The notes beneath the pieces are model-generated. The model was given only the letters and a program-made list of their open reading frames with translations, ran no database searches and was not told the DNA's origin. Shown piece after piece: positions 35,573 through 43,945 of a DNA stretch of 64,000 bases. Positions within the stretch are counted from its first letter, which is position 1. Each line of letters starts with the position of its first letter. Origin of the DNA: Streptomyces sp. TG1A-8 (GTDB lineage Bacteria; Actinomycetota; Actinomycetes; Streptomycetales; Streptomycetaceae). Location of the stretch: positions 5,580,001 through 5,644,000 of the forward strand of contig NZ_JASTLB010000001.1 in NCBI RefSeq assembly GCF_030499535.1. Reading direction: 5' to 3'. The position numbers were made by a program, and so were the translations under genes.

Positions 35573-36802
35573 TCACGCGTAGAGCAGGTACGCCTCCCGC
35601 GTCCGCCGGAACGCCGCCAGTTCCTCCTGCCAGGCGCCCACCACCTCCTCGGTACCGGCTCCCGCGTCGATCATCGTGCGCACCCGGGCGGAGCCGGTGA
35701 GCCTGTCGATCCAGTTGTCCGGGCGCCAGGCGAAGCCGTCCCACGCCTTCCGGGCGGTCACCAGCAGTGCGATCCCGGTGCGGACGGGGTCGTAGGCCGC
35801 CCGGTCCCGCACGTGGACCTGCAGCCCGCCGACGGTGCGGCCTTCGAACTTGGAGAAGGCCGGCGTGAAGTACGCCTCCCTGAACCGCACCCCGGGCAGG
35901 CCGAGTTCGCCGGCCGCGGCGGCCCAGCGTCCGTCGAGGCCCTCCGCGCCGAGGAGTTCGAAGGGCCTGGTCGTACCGCGCCCCTCGGACAGGTTGGTGC
36001 CCTCGAACATGCAGGTGCCGGAGTACACCAGGGCCGTGTCCGGCGTCGGCATGTTCGGGCTCGGCGGCACCCAGGGCAGGCCCGAGGCGTCGTGGAAGTC
36101 GTGGCGCCGCCAGCCGGTCATCAGCACGGTCTCCAGCGGCACCGGGTTGCCCAGGAACTCGCCGTTGAACAGCCGGGCCAGTTCGGCGACCGTCATGCCG
36201 TGCGCCTGCGCGATCGGTTGCCGGCCGACGAAGGTGGCGAACTCCCGGTGCAGGACGGGTCCCCGGGCCGAGCGCCCGGTGACCGGGTTCGGGCGGTCCA
36301 GGACGACGAACCGCTTGCCGGCGAGCCCGGCCGCCTCCATGCAGTCGTAGAGCGTCCAGACGTAGGTGTAGAAGCGGGCGCCCACGTCCTGGATGTCGAA
36401 GACGACCGTGTCCACGCCGGAGGCGGTGAACACGTCGGCCAGCGGCCGGCCGCTCTTCAGGTACGTGTCGTAGACCGGCAGCCCCGTCGCCGGGTCGTCG
36501 TAGCGGCCCTCGGAGCCGCCCGCCTGCGCGGTGCCCCGGAAGCCGTGCTCGGGGCCGAAGACCGCCGTCAGGCGCACACGGGGGTCGGCGTGCATGACGT
36601 CGACGATGTGGCGCACGTCGCGGGTGATGCCGGTGGGATTGGTGACCAGACCCACCCTCCGGCCGGCCAGGAGGGCGTAGCCGTCGGCGGCCAGGCGCTC
36701 GAAACCGGTTCTCAGGCGGCGGCCGGAGCGGGCGGCGGCGGGGGCCGCCGGCACCACCGCCGTCGAGGCCGATGCGAGAAGGTGCCGTCGGGACAGGCGC
36801 AT
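35573..36802 (-). CDS. Exo-beta-N-acetylmuramidase NamZ-type protein (DUF1343)
   Basis: A 409-aa protein. A twin-arginine signal (SRRHLLASASTAVV) is followed by the NamZ/DUF1343 domain. Family blocks are RVGLVTNPTGITRD, FGPEHGFRGTAQAG, DTYLKSGRP, DIQDVGARFYTYVWTLYDCMEA, VLDRPNP, MTVAELARLFNGE and SKFEGRTVGGLQVHV. NamZ enzymes release N-acetylmuramic acid from the non-reducing end of peptidoglycan fragments. Export by Tat fits wall recycling outside the membrane. Its neighbour, convergent across a terminator, is also a secreted hydrolase, but the promoters are separate. Confidence 0.88.
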   Translation of the reverse strand: MRLSRRHLLASASTAVVPAAPAAARSGRRLRTGFERLAADGYALLAGRRVGLVTNPTGITRDVRHIVDVMHADPRVRLTAVFGPEHGFRGTAQAGGSEGRYDDPATGLPVYDTYLKSGRPLADVFTASGVDTVVFDIQDVGARFYTYVWTLYDCMEAAGLAGKRFVVLDRPNPVTGRSARGPVLHREFATFVGRQPIAQAHGMTVAELARLFNGEFLGNPVPLETVLMTGWRRHDFHDASGLPWVPPSPNMPTPDTALVYSGTCMFEGTNLSEGRGTTRPFELLGAEGLDGRWAAAAGELGLPGVRFREAYFTPAFSKFEGRTVGGLQVHVRDRAAYDPVRTGIALLVTARKAWDGFAWRPDNWIDRLTGSARVRTMIDAGAGTEEVVGAWQEELAAFRRTREAYLLYA

Positions 36803-36899
36803 GGGGTGACCTCCGTAGGTGGGGAAGGTGCAGGCCGAGTGTGGCCGCTCGCGCGGCTCCCCGCGCCCCCCGGACCGGAGCGGTCACCCTTCCTTTACA

Positions 36900-36919
36900 C
36901 ATACCGACTGGTTAGTCTG
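36900..36919 (+). promoter_or_regulatory. TetR-like operator over the SDR/acyl-CoA ligase promoter
   Basis: CATACCGACTGGTTAGTCTG resembles the dyads at 20687-20705 and 42391-42409. A TAGTCT -10 box (36913-36918) lies inside it. The operon it controls ends with a TetR gene (39443), the likely autoregulator. Confidence 0.65.
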
Positions 36920-36968
36920 GTGGGGCCAGAGTCGACGCGCGCCGCGCGAAGTCGTGTCAAGGAGACCG

Positions 36969-37742
36969 ATGGTGGAAGCCGTGCAGGATGCGGGAGTGGT
37001 CGTCACCGGGGCGGGCGGGGGGATCGGGGCCGCGCTGGCCCGCAGGTTCGCCGCCGAGGGCGCCCGGGTGGTGGTCAACGACCTGGACGCCGGGAAGGCC
37101 GAGGCGGTCGCCGAGGAGATCGGCGCGACCGCCGTGCCCGGTGACGCCTCCGCGATCGTCGACGACGCGCGGGACGCCCTCGGCGGCACCGTGGACGTCT
37201 ACTGCGCCAACGCCGGCGTCGGCTTCCAGGACGGGGACGCGGCCGGACCGCTCGACGAGAAGAGCTGGGCGCTGTCCTGGGACGTCAACGTGATGGCCCA
37301 CGTCCGGGCCGCCCACCAGCTGCTGCCCGGCTGGCTGGAGCGGGGCCGCGGCCGGTTCGTCTCCACCGTCTCGGCCGCCGGCCTGCTCACCATGATCGGC
37401 GCCCCCTCCTACAGCGTCACCAAGCACGGGGCACTGGCCTTCGCCGAATGGCTCTCGCTCACCTACCGCCACCGGGGCCTGAAGGTCCACGCGATCTGCC
37501 CGCAGGGCGTGCGCACCGACATGCTGGCCGCCACCGGCAGCGCGGGCGACCTGGTGCTCCAGCCGACCGCGATCGCGCCGGAGGCCGTCGCCGACGCCCT
37601 GCTCCGGGGCATCGAGGAGGACCGCTTCCTGATCCTGCCGCACCCCGAGGTCGCCGAGTTCTACCGGGCGCGGGCCACCGACCCCGACCACTGGCTGGGC
37701 GGCATGAACCACCTCCAGCGCCAGTGGGAGGCGACCCGGTGA
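36969..37742 (+). CDS. SDR-family oxidoreductase
   Basis: A 257-aa classical SDR: TGAGGGIGAALAR near residue 13, acidic strand end NDLDAGKAE suggesting NAD(H), NAGVGF near 83 and the Y-x3-K motif in PSYSVTKHGALA. The ATG at 36969 follows AAGGAGACC. Its stop overlaps the acyl-CoA ligase GTG start (GTGA), so the two are coupled. In the context of a ligase, an APH kinase and an acyl-CoA dehydrogenase it could play the LvaD role, interconverting 4-oxo- and 4-hydroxyacyl-CoA. That is inference, since SDR sequence alone does not fix the substrate. Confidence 0.88.
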   Translation: MVEAVQDAGVVVTGAGGGIGAALARRFAAEGARVVVNDLDAGKAEAVAEEIGATAVPGDASAIVDDARDALGGTVDVYCANAGVGFQDGDAAGPLDEKSWALSWDVNVMAHVRAAHQLLPGWLERGRGRFVSTVSAAGLLTMIGAPSYSVTKHGALAFAEWLSLTYRHRGLKVHAICPQGVRTDMLAATGSAGDLVLQPTAIAPEAVADALLRGIEEDRFLILPHPEVAEFYRARATDPDHWLGGMNHLQRQWEATR

Positions 37743-39406
37743 CCGTCTCCCGGTACGCCGCCCGCCCCTGGCTGGCCCTCCTCGACGAGGCCCAGCGCGC
37801 CCCGGTCGAGCCCGCCGACTCCCTCGTGCACGCCCTGCGCCACGCCGTCGCCGAGGCCCCCGGGCGCACCTTCCTCACCTACTTCGACGCCCGTCTGAGC
37901 TACCGCGAGGTGGACCGGATGAGCGACTCCGTCGCCGCCCACCTCGCCGGGCGCGGCCTGGAGCGCGGGGACCGGGTCGCCGTCCTGCTGCAGAACTCCC
38001 CGCACTTCGTGCTGGCGGTCCTCGGCGCCTGGAAGGCGGGCGCGACCGTCGTGCCCGTCAACCCCATGTACAAGTCGGCGGAGGTCTCCCACGTCCTGCG
38101 CGACGCCGGGGTGGCGGCGCTGGTCTGCTCCGACCGGGCCTGGGAGTCCTACCTGCGCGCCACGGCCGCCGACTCGCCGGTGCGGACCGTGCTCACCGCG
38201 TGCGAGCTGGACTTCCAGACGCGCGACGACACGCGCGTGCTGGGCTTCGAACGGCTGCCCCCGGCCGCGGACGCCGACGACCTCGTGGCCGTCGCCCGGC
38301 GGGGCGGCACGGCCCCCGCGGGCCGCGACCCGCACCCCGGCGACACCGCCCTGATCAGCTACACCTCCGGCACCAGCGGCACCCCCAAGGGCGCCACCAA
38401 CACGCACGGCAACATCATGCACAACGCCGAGCGGCAGCGCACCGGGCTCGGCCTGCCCGAGGCGCCCGTCTACCACGCGCTGGCGCCCCTGTTCCACATC
38501 ACCGGAATGGTCTGCCAGCTCGGCGCCTGCCTCGACAGCGCGGGCACGCTCGTGCTCACCTACCGCTTCGAGGCCGGGGTCGTCCTGGGGGCGTTCGCCG
38601 AGCACCGCCCGCACTACACGGTCGGCCCGTCCACCGCGTTCATGGCGCTGGCCGCCCACCCCGACGCCACCCGCGACCACTTCTCCTCCTTCGTGCACAT
38701 CTCCTCCGGCGGCGCCCCCCTGCCGCCCGCCCTGGTGGAGATGTTCCGCGAGCGCTTCGGGCCGTACATCCGCAACGGCTACGGCCTCACCGAGTGCACC
38801 GCCCCCTGTGCCTCCGTCCCGCCCACCCTGGAAGCGCCCGTCGATCCGGCCTCGGGAACCCTGGCCGTCGGCGTGCCCGGCGCGGACACCGTCGTGCGCG
38901 TCCTGGACGAGCGGGGCGCGGAGGTCCCCTTCGGCGAGCAGGGCGAGATCGCCGTCCGCGGACCGCAGGTCGTCCCCGGCTACTGGCGGCGGCCCGACGC
39001 CACCGCCGAGACCTTCCCGGACGGCGAACTGCGCACCGGCGACATCGGGTTCATGGACGCGCAGGGCTGGCTGTACGTCGTCGACCGCAAGAAGGACATG
39101 ATCAACGCGTCCGGCTTCAAGGTGTGGCCGCGCGAGGTCGAGGACGTCCTCTACACCCACCCGGCGGTGCGCGAGGCGGCCGTCGTCGGGGTCCCGGACG
39201 GCTACCGCGGGGAGACCGTGAAGGCCTACATCAGCCTCCGGCCGGACGCGGAGGCGGACCCGGAGGAACTCGCGGTGTACTGCAGGGAGAGACTGGCCGC
39301 CTACAAGTACCCGCGCCAGGTGGAGATCCTGCCCGAGCTGCCCAAGACGGCCAGTGGGAAGATCCTGCGGCGGGAACTGCGTTCCCGTACGCACGGGGAC
39401 CGGTAG
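37739..39406 (+). CDS. Acyl-CoA synthetase (AMP-forming), long-chain-fatty-acid-CoA ligase type
   Basis: A 555-aa ANL-superfamily ligase. P-loop YTSGTSGTPKGATNTH lies near residue 205, NGYGLTECTAP near 345, GELRTGDIGFMD near 430 and VVDRKKDMINASGFKVWPREVE after it. The catalytic lysine is in PKTASGKILRREL at the C-terminus. It activates a carboxylic acid to its CoA thioester via an acyl-adenylate. The GTG at 37739 overlaps the SDR stop. It is followed 36 bp later by the TetR gene, completing a three-gene operon under the operator at 36900. Confidence 0.93.
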   Translation: MTVSRYAARPWLALLDEAQRAPVEPADSLVHALRHAVAEAPGRTFLTYFDARLSYREVDRMSDSVAAHLAGRGLERGDRVAVLLQNSPHFVLAVLGAWKAGATVVPVNPMYKSAEVSHVLRDAGVAALVCSDRAWESYLRATAADSPVRTVLTACELDFQTRDDTRVLGFERLPPAADADDLVAVARRGGTAPAGRDPHPGDTALISYTSGTSGTPKGATNTHGNIMHNAERQRTGLGLPEAPVYHALAPLFHITGMVCQLGACLDSAGTLVLTYRFEAGVVLGAFAEHRPHYTVGPSTAFMALAAHPDATRDHFSSFVHISSGGAPLPPALVEMFRERFGPYIRNGYGLTECTAPCASVPPTLEAPVDPASGTLAVGVPGADTVVRVLDERGAEVPFGEQGEIAVRGPQVVPGYWRRPDATAETFPDGELRTGDIGFMDAQGWLYVVDRKKDMINASGFKVWPREVEDVLYTHPAVREAAVVGVPDGYRGETVKAYISLRPDAEADPEELAVYCRERLAAYKYPRQVEILPELPKTASGKILRRELRSRTHGDR

Positions 39407-39442
39407 ACGCGCACGACAGCCAGTGGAACGACGGAAAGGCAG

Positions 39443-40045
39443 GTGGCGGCAGTGCCCAGGACGACGGACGGAGACGGGACGCCCGTTCCGCAGAGGCTGC
39501 TGAACGCCGCCACCCGCCTCTTCGCCGAGCAGGGTTACGACCGCACCTCGGTGCAGGAGATCGTGGAGGCGGCCGGCGTCACCAAGGGGGCGCTGTACCA
39601 CTACTTCGGCTCCAAGGACGACCTCCTGCACGAGGTGTACGCACGCGTGCTGCGCGTCCAACAGGAGCGGCTGGACGCCTTCGCGGACGCGGACGAGCCG
39701 GTCGAGCGGCGTCTGCGGGGCGCGGCGGCGGACGTGGTCGTCACCACGATCGAGAACCTCGACGACGCGTCGATCTTCTTCCGCTCCATGCACCACCTGA
39801 GCCCGGAGAAGAACAAGCAGGTCCGCGCCGAGCGCCGGCGCTACCACGAACGCTTCCGCGCGCTCGTCGAGGAGGGCCAGCGCGAGGGCGTCTTCTCCAC
39901 CGCGACCCCCGCCGACCTGGTCGTGGACTACCACTTCGGCTCCGTCCACCACCTGTCCACCTGGTACCGCCCCGACGGCCCCCTGGCCCCGCAGGAGGTC
40001 GCCGACCACCTCGCCGACCTGTTGCTGCGGGCCCTGCGGCCGTGA
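39443..40045 (+). CDS. TetR-family regulator of fatty/hydroxy-acid genes
   Basis: A 200-aa TetR protein. The helix-turn-helix is LLNAATRLFAEQGYDRTSVQEIVEAAGVTKGALYHYFGSKDDLLHEVY. The ligand domain contains FFRSMHHLSPEKNKQVRAERRRYHERF. A GTG at 39452 is an alternative start. As the last gene of the SDR-ligase operon it should autoregulate through the dyad at 36900. The divergently placed APH/acyl-CoA dehydrogenase operon has a better copy (42391), and a third stands before the molybdoenzyme (20687). These make a small regulon likely. Confidence 0.9.
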   Translation: MAAVPRTTDGDGTPVPQRLLNAATRLFAEQGYDRTSVQEIVEAAGVTKGALYHYFGSKDDLLHEVYARVLRVQQERLDAFADADEPVERRLRGAAADVVVTTIENLDDASIFFRSMHHLSPEKNKQVRAERRRYHERFRALVEEGQREGVFSTATPADLVVDYHFGSVHHLSTWYRPDGPLAPQEVADHLADLLLRALRP

Positions 40046-40109
40046 GCGCACGGGTGGGGGGCGGCCACCGGGCACCGCCCGCGACCGTCCCCCGCCCGTG
40101 TGCGCTCAC
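40042..40109. terminator. Hairpin joining two convergent stop codons
   Basis: GTGAGCGCAC at 40042-40051 contains the TetR stop. Its exact complement at 40100-40109 contains the stop of the convergent acyl-CoA dehydrogenase. Further G/C pairing inside extends the stem, interrupted by a 2-base bulge. It probably terminates both transcripts. Confidence 0.65.
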
Positions 40110-41320
40110 AGGTACTTCTTCAGCTCCCTGCGGGCCAGCGAGCGCTGGTGCACCTCGTCCGGCCCGTCGGCGAGCATCAGCGTGCGCGCTCCGGCGTACA
40201 GCTCGGCCAGCGGGAGGTCCTGGCTCACCCCGGCCGCGCCGTGCAGCTGGATCGCGCGGTCGATGATGTCCACGACCGCCCTCGGCGTGGCGATCTTGAT
40301 GGCCTGGATCTCCGTGTGGGCGCCCCGGTTGCCGACGGTGTCCATCAGCCAGGCCGTCTTGAGCACCAGCAGCCGCAGCTGCTCGACCGTCACCCGGGCG
40401 TCCGCGATCCAGTTGTGGACCACGCCCTGCTGGGCCAGCGTCTTGCCGAAGGCCGTGCGGGACACCGCGCGCCGGCACATCAGCTCGATCGCCCGCTCGG
40501 CCATGCCGATCAGCCGCATGCAGTGGTGGATCCGGCCGGGACCCAGGCGGGCCTGGGCGATGGCGAAGCCGCCGCCCTCCTCGCCGATCAGGTTCGCCAC
40601 CGGCACGCGGGCGTGGTCGAAGACCACCTCGGCGTGCCCGCCGTGGTGGTGGTCCTCGTAACCGAACACCCCCATGGCCCGCTTCACGGTGACACCCGGG
40701 GTGTCGCGCGGGACCAGCACCATGGACTGCTGGCGGCGCACGTCCTGCCCGTCCGGGTCCGTCTTGCCCATCACGATGAAGACCGCGCAGTCCGGGTTCA
40801 TCGCCCCGGAGATGTACCACTTGCGGCCGGTGACGACGTACTCGTCGCCGTCCCGCTCGATGTGCGTGGTGATGTTCGTGGCGTCGGACGAGGCCACCTC
40901 GGGCTCCGTCATCGCGAACGCCGAGCGGATCCTGCCCGCCAGCAGCGGCTCCAGCCACTGCTTCCGCTGCTGTTCGTCGCCGAACTGCGCCAGCACCTCC
41001 ATGTTGCCGGTGTCGGGCGCCGCGCAGTTCAGCGCGGTGGGCGCGAGCTGCGGGGAGCGGCCGCTGATCTCGGCGAGCGGCGCGTACTGGAGGTTGGTCA
41101 GCCCGGCGCCGTACTCGGCGTCCGGCAGGAACAGGTTCCACAGGCCCTGCCGGCGCGCCTCGGCCTTCAGCTCCTCGACCACGGCCGGGGTGTCCCACGG
41201 CGAGGCCAGCGCGGCCCGCTGCTCCTCGGCCACCGCCTCCGCCGGGTAGACGTACTCGTCCATGAAGGCGAGGAGCCTGGCGCGCAGTTCCTCCGTGCGC
41301 GCGTCGAACGCGAAGTCCAT
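40106..41320 (-). CDS. Acyl-CoA dehydrogenase, ACAD10/11-like (LvaC-like)
   Basis: A 404-aa acyl-CoA dehydrogenase of the subgroup that travels with APH-type kinases. Characteristic blocks are NLFLPDAEYGAGLTNLQYAPLAEI, NCAAPDTGNMEVL, FAMTEPEVASSDATNI, GRKWYISGAMNPDC and LGPGRIHHCMRLIGMAERAIELM, ending in DGPDEVHQRSLARRELKKYL. In human ACAD10/11 and in LvaC of Pseudomonas such enzymes process phosphorylated 4-hydroxyacyl-CoA. The gene is 6 bp downstream of the APH kinase in one operon. That gives this pair a specific predicted role rather than plain beta-oxidation. Confidence 0.9.
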   Translation of the reverse strand: MDFAFDARTEELRARLLAFMDEYVYPAEAVAEEQRAALASPWDTPAVVEELKAEARRQGLWNLFLPDAEYGAGLTNLQYAPLAEISGRSPQLAPTALNCAAPDTGNMEVLAQFGDEQQRKQWLEPLLAGRIRSAFAMTEPEVASSDATNITTHIERDGDEYVVTGRKWYISGAMNPDCAVFIVMGKTDPDGQDVRRQQSMVLVPRDTPGVTVKRAMGVFGYEDHHHGGHAEVVFDHARVPVANLIGEEGGGFAIAQARLGPGRIHHCMRLIGMAERAIELMCRRAVSRTAFGKTLAQQGVVHNWIADARVTVEQLRLLVLKTAWLMDTVGNRGAHTEIQAIKIATPRAVVDIIDRAIQLHGAAGVSQDLPLAELYAGARTLMLADGPDEVHQRSLARRELKKYL

Positions 41321-41326
41321 GTCGGG

Positions 41327-42349
41327 TCAGCCTTCCTGCAGAGTGGTCAGTCCGTGGTGGATGAAGACGGGCACCAGCTCGCCGATCCGGTCGAAGCCGT
41401 GTCCCACCGTCCGGCCCAGCGTGTACCGGTAGTGGATGCCCTCCAGGATCACGGCGAGCTTGAACCAGGCGAACGCCGTGTACCAGGAGACGGCGGAGAC
41501 GTCGCGCCCCGAGCGCGCGGCGTACCGCTCGACCAGCTCGGCCGGGGAGGGGTGCCCCGGGGCCTCGGCCGTGGTGGAGACGGGCGACTCGGGCATGCCC
41601 AGCGGCCGGCTGTACATCACCAGCAGGCCCAGGTCGGTGAGCGGGTCGCCGAGCGTCGACATCTCCCAGTCGAGGATCGCCCGGATCCGGTCGTCCTCGC
41701 CGATGAGGACGTTGTCGAGCCGGTAGTCGCCGTGCACGACGGCCGGCGCGGGGGAACGGGGCAGGGCGCGCCCGAGGGCCGCGTGCAGTTCGTCGATGCC
41801 GGCCAGCTCGCGGTTGCGGGAGGCGTCCAGCTGCTTGCCCCAGCGGCGCAGCTGCCGGTCCAGGAAGCCCTCCGGCCGGCCGAAGTCCGCCAGGCCCACC
41901 CCGGCGGGATCCACCGCGTGCAGCTCGACCAGTGTGTCCACCAGGGACAGCACCGCGTCGCGGGTGCGCTCCGCGCCGAGCGGGACGAGCTGCTGGGCGG
42001 TGCGGTACGGGGTGCCCTCCACGAACTCCATGACGTAGAACGGCGCGCCGAGCACCTCCTCGTCCTCGCACAGCAGCACCGGGCGGGGGACGGGCACGGA
42101 CGTCGGGTGCAGCGCGCTGATCACCCGGTGCTCGCGCTTCATGTCGTGCGCGGTGGCCAGCACGTGGCCGAGCGGCGGGCGCCGCACGACCCACTTCGAG
42201 GTGCCGTCGGTGACCGCGTAGGTGAGGTTGGACCGTCCGCCCTCGATCAGCCGGCCGGTCAGGGGGCCGCCGACCAGACCGGGGCGCTCACGGTCCAGCA
42301 GGGCGCACAGCCGGTCGAGATCGAGCCCGGGCGGGTGGTCGGCGCTCAT
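41327..42349 (-). CDS. APH-type phosphotransferase (ACAD10/11 kinase domain, LvaA-like)
   Basis: A 340-aa aminoglycoside-phosphotransferase-fold kinase. The N-lobe has GGRSNLTYAV, then WVVRRPPLGHVLATAHDM with the ATP-binding Arg/Lys region. The catalytic loop is VVHGDYRLDNVLI (HGDxxxxN) and the metal-binding segment AILDWEMSTLGDPLTDLG. The length and a following acyl-CoA dehydrogenase are exactly those of the split bacterial form of ACAD11. Its predicted substrate is 4-hydroxyacyl-CoA, phosphorylated on the 4-OH. The ATG at 42349 follows TAGGAGTG. The operator at 42391 controls the operon. Confidence 0.88.
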   Translation of the reverse strand: MSADHPPGLDLDRLCALLDRERPGLVGGPLTGRLIEGGRSNLTYAVTDGTSKWVVRRPPLGHVLATAHDMKREHRVISALHPTSVPVPRPVLLCEDEEVLGAPFYVMEFVEGTPYRTAQQLVPLGAERTRDAVLSLVDTLVELHAVDPAGVGLADFGRPEGFLDRQLRRWGKQLDASRNRELAGIDELHAALGRALPRSPAPAVVHGDYRLDNVLIGEDDRIRAILDWEMSTLGDPLTDLGLLVMYSRPLGMPESPVSTTAEAPGHPSPAELVERYAARSGRDVSAVSWYTAFAWFKLAVILEGIHYRYTLGRTVGHGFDRIGELVPVFIHHGLTTLQEG

Positions 42350-42663
42350 ACATCACTCCTACGAACGGGTGAACAACGACGTGGTTCATGATGCCGACCG
42401 GTCGGTATGCAGTCCAGTGCGCGTACCGAACACGGACGCAAACGTGACCGGAGCCACGAGGGGACGACGGCCCCCGGTCCGCGGCGGCTGCCCGCCCCTG
42501 CGGCCGCCTGCGTCCGCGTGCCGCCCGCCCGGGTGCCGGCCGCGCGCGGTCACGGTGGTGGGGCGCGGTCACGGGGGTGGGCTCCGGGAGCGCGGGGGCC
42601 TCGGAAACGGCCGACGCGCGACCGGCACGCGCCCGGGCACCACGGCCCGGCCCGCCGGTGCCG
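42350..42663. other. 314-bp upstream region of the kinase/dehydrogenase operon
   Basis: It holds the TetR-type operator at 42391-42409 and the operon's promoter. The rest, towards the DUF202 gene, is GC-rich and has no visible gene. Confidence 0.5.
42391..42409 (-). promoter_or_regulatory. TetR-like operator of the kinase/acyl-CoA dehydrogenase operon
   Basis: ATGCCGACCGGTCGGTATG is a 19-bp dyad with one mismatched pair, the best of three related sites in the window. It is 42 bp upstream of the kinase start codon. Confidence 0.7.
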
Positions 42664-42978
42664 CTAGACCACCAGGACGACCGCGCACCCGGCCAGCGCC
42701 ACCGCGCACAGCACCGCCGCCGTGGCGTGCCGGGCCCCCAGTGCGGGCGGCCGGGCCCCGGCGGCCAGGGCGCGGATCCGGTGCTGGGCCACCCGCAGGA
42801 AACCCAGCCACTGCGCGCAGCACAGCGCGCACGTGACGACGCCCGTGGGGGACGCCCCGCCGTGCAGGGCGGTGCGCGCGGCGAGGACGGCGGCCACGGT
42901 GGCCGACAGCGTCGTGCGCCGCCACGCCAGCCGGGTGCGCTCCGGCTGGAGCCCCGGGTCCCGGCCCGCCGGGCTCAC
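42664..42978 (-). CDS. DUF202-domain membrane protein
   Basis: A 104-aa protein. The DUF202 signature LQPERTRLAWRRTTL opens the protein, followed by three hydrophobic segments (TLSATVAAVLAARTAL, GVVTCALCCAQWLGFL, ATAAVLCAVALAGCAVVLVV). It starts at a GTG overlapping the stop of the upstream DUF202 gene (GTGA). An ATG three codons earlier is possible. The function is unknown; DUF202 proteins often occur as such pairs. Confidence 0.8.
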   Translation of the reverse strand: MSPAGRDPGLQPERTRLAWRRTTLSATVAAVLAARTALHGGASPTGVVTCALCCAQWLGFLRVAQHRIRALAAGARPPALGARHATAAVLCAVALAGCAVVLVV

Positions 42979-43367
42979 CCCGCCCATCCGGCCAGCACCA
43001 CCACGACCATCGCCGCGGCCACCACCGCGACCACCACGCCCAGCAGGGCCGGGAACCGGGAGGCGGGCAGGTCCTCGCCGCGCCGCATGGCCCGCTCGCA
43101 GCGCACCCAGTGGTTCACCGCGCGCAGCGCGCACAGCGCACCGGCGCCGAGCAGCGCGAGCGCCAGGCCCACCCGCCAGGCCCAGCGGAGGCCCGGCAGG
43201 AACTGGTCGACCGCGAAGCCGCCCCCGATCAGCGCCAGCGCGGTGCGCAACCAGGCCAGGAACGTGCGCTCGTTGGCCAGCGAGAACCGGTAGTCCGGGG
43301 TGCCCCCCTCGTCCCGCACCCGCTCCGGTGCGAACCACAGCCGCACGTTCCGCACAAGTCCGCTCAC
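42975..43367 (-). CDS. YidH/DUF202-family inner-membrane protein
   Basis: A 130-aa protein with the N-terminal YidH-like segment DYRFSLANERTFLAWLRTALALIGGGFAVDQFLP. Two or three further transmembrane helices follow. It starts at a GTG at 43367. It is coupled to the second DUF202 gene by a 4-bp overlap, so the two probably form a heteromeric membrane unit. A transporter role has been suggested for E. coli YidH relatives but is not settled. Confidence 0.85.
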   Translation of the reverse strand: MSGLVRNVRLWFAPERVRDEGGTPDYRFSLANERTFLAWLRTALALIGGGFAVDQFLPGLRWAWRVGLALALLGAGALCALRAVNHWVRCERAMRRGEDLPASRFPALLGVVVAVVAAAMVVVVLAGWAG

Positions 43368-43387
43368 GCGCAGGACCCTACCGGGGC

Positions 43388-43903
43388 TCAGCGGGCCGAC
43401 CGGAACGCCCGCAGCCGCTCGTACGCGGCCAGCCCGTCGGGCACCCACTCCCACGTGCCGAGCAGCCGCCGCACCTCCTCGTCGGGCAGGAAGCCGTACC
43501 ACGCGACCTCCTCGGCCTGCGGCCGCACCGGCAGCGCGCAGCGCAGCTCGTACACCGCGGACCACCAGCTCTTCCCGGCGCCGTCGTCGTACAGGAACTT
43601 GAAGAGGAAGGACGGCTGCGGCAGTCCGCTCACGCCCAGTTCCTCCTCCGCCTCCCGCAGGGCGGCCGCGTCGTAGGACTCGCCGGCGCCCACGACCCCG
43701 CCGACGAACATGTCGTGGCGGGAGGGGAACACCAGCTTGGTGGCGGTGCGCCGGTGGACGAAGAGCCGGCCGTCCGGGTCCCGGGCCTCGATGAACACGC
43801 AGCGGTGGCGCAGCCCCCGGGCGTACGCCTCGCCGCGCGGGCACCGGGCGACCACCCGGTCGTTCTCGTCGACGACGTCGAGGATCTCGTCAGCAGGGTT
43901 CAT
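43388..43903 (-). CDS. NUDIX hydrolase
   Basis: A 171-aa protein with a complete Nudix box, GGVVGAGESYDAAALREAEEELGV (GX5EX7REUXEEXGU), near residues 70-93. N-terminal EILDVVDENDRVVARCPRGEAYARGLRHRCV resembles the isopentenyl-diphosphate isomerase-like/YfcD branch of the family. It hydrolyses a nucleoside-diphosphate-linked compound; the substrate is open. The ATG at 43903 (MNPADE) is preferred; an in-frame ATG at 43915 adds four residues. Confidence 0.88.
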   Translation of the reverse strand: MNPADEILDVVDENDRVVARCPRGEAYARGLRHRCVFIEARDPDGRLFVHRRTATKLVFPSRHDMFVGGVVGAGESYDAAALREAEEELGVSGLPQPSFLFKFLYDDGAGKSWWSAVYELRCALPVRPQAEEVAWYGFLPDEEVRRLLGTWEWVPDGLAAYERLRAFRSAR

Positions 43904-43945
43904 GCCCGTATCCAAGCAAAGCCGGCCGGCCGGCCCGGCACGGGC

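Noticed and set aside
40106..42349. Aminoglycoside resistance gene (APH fold at 41327)
   Set aside because: The kinase belongs by context and motifs to the acyl-CoA-linked APH group, directly coupled to an acyl-CoA dehydrogenase, not to antibiotic kinases.
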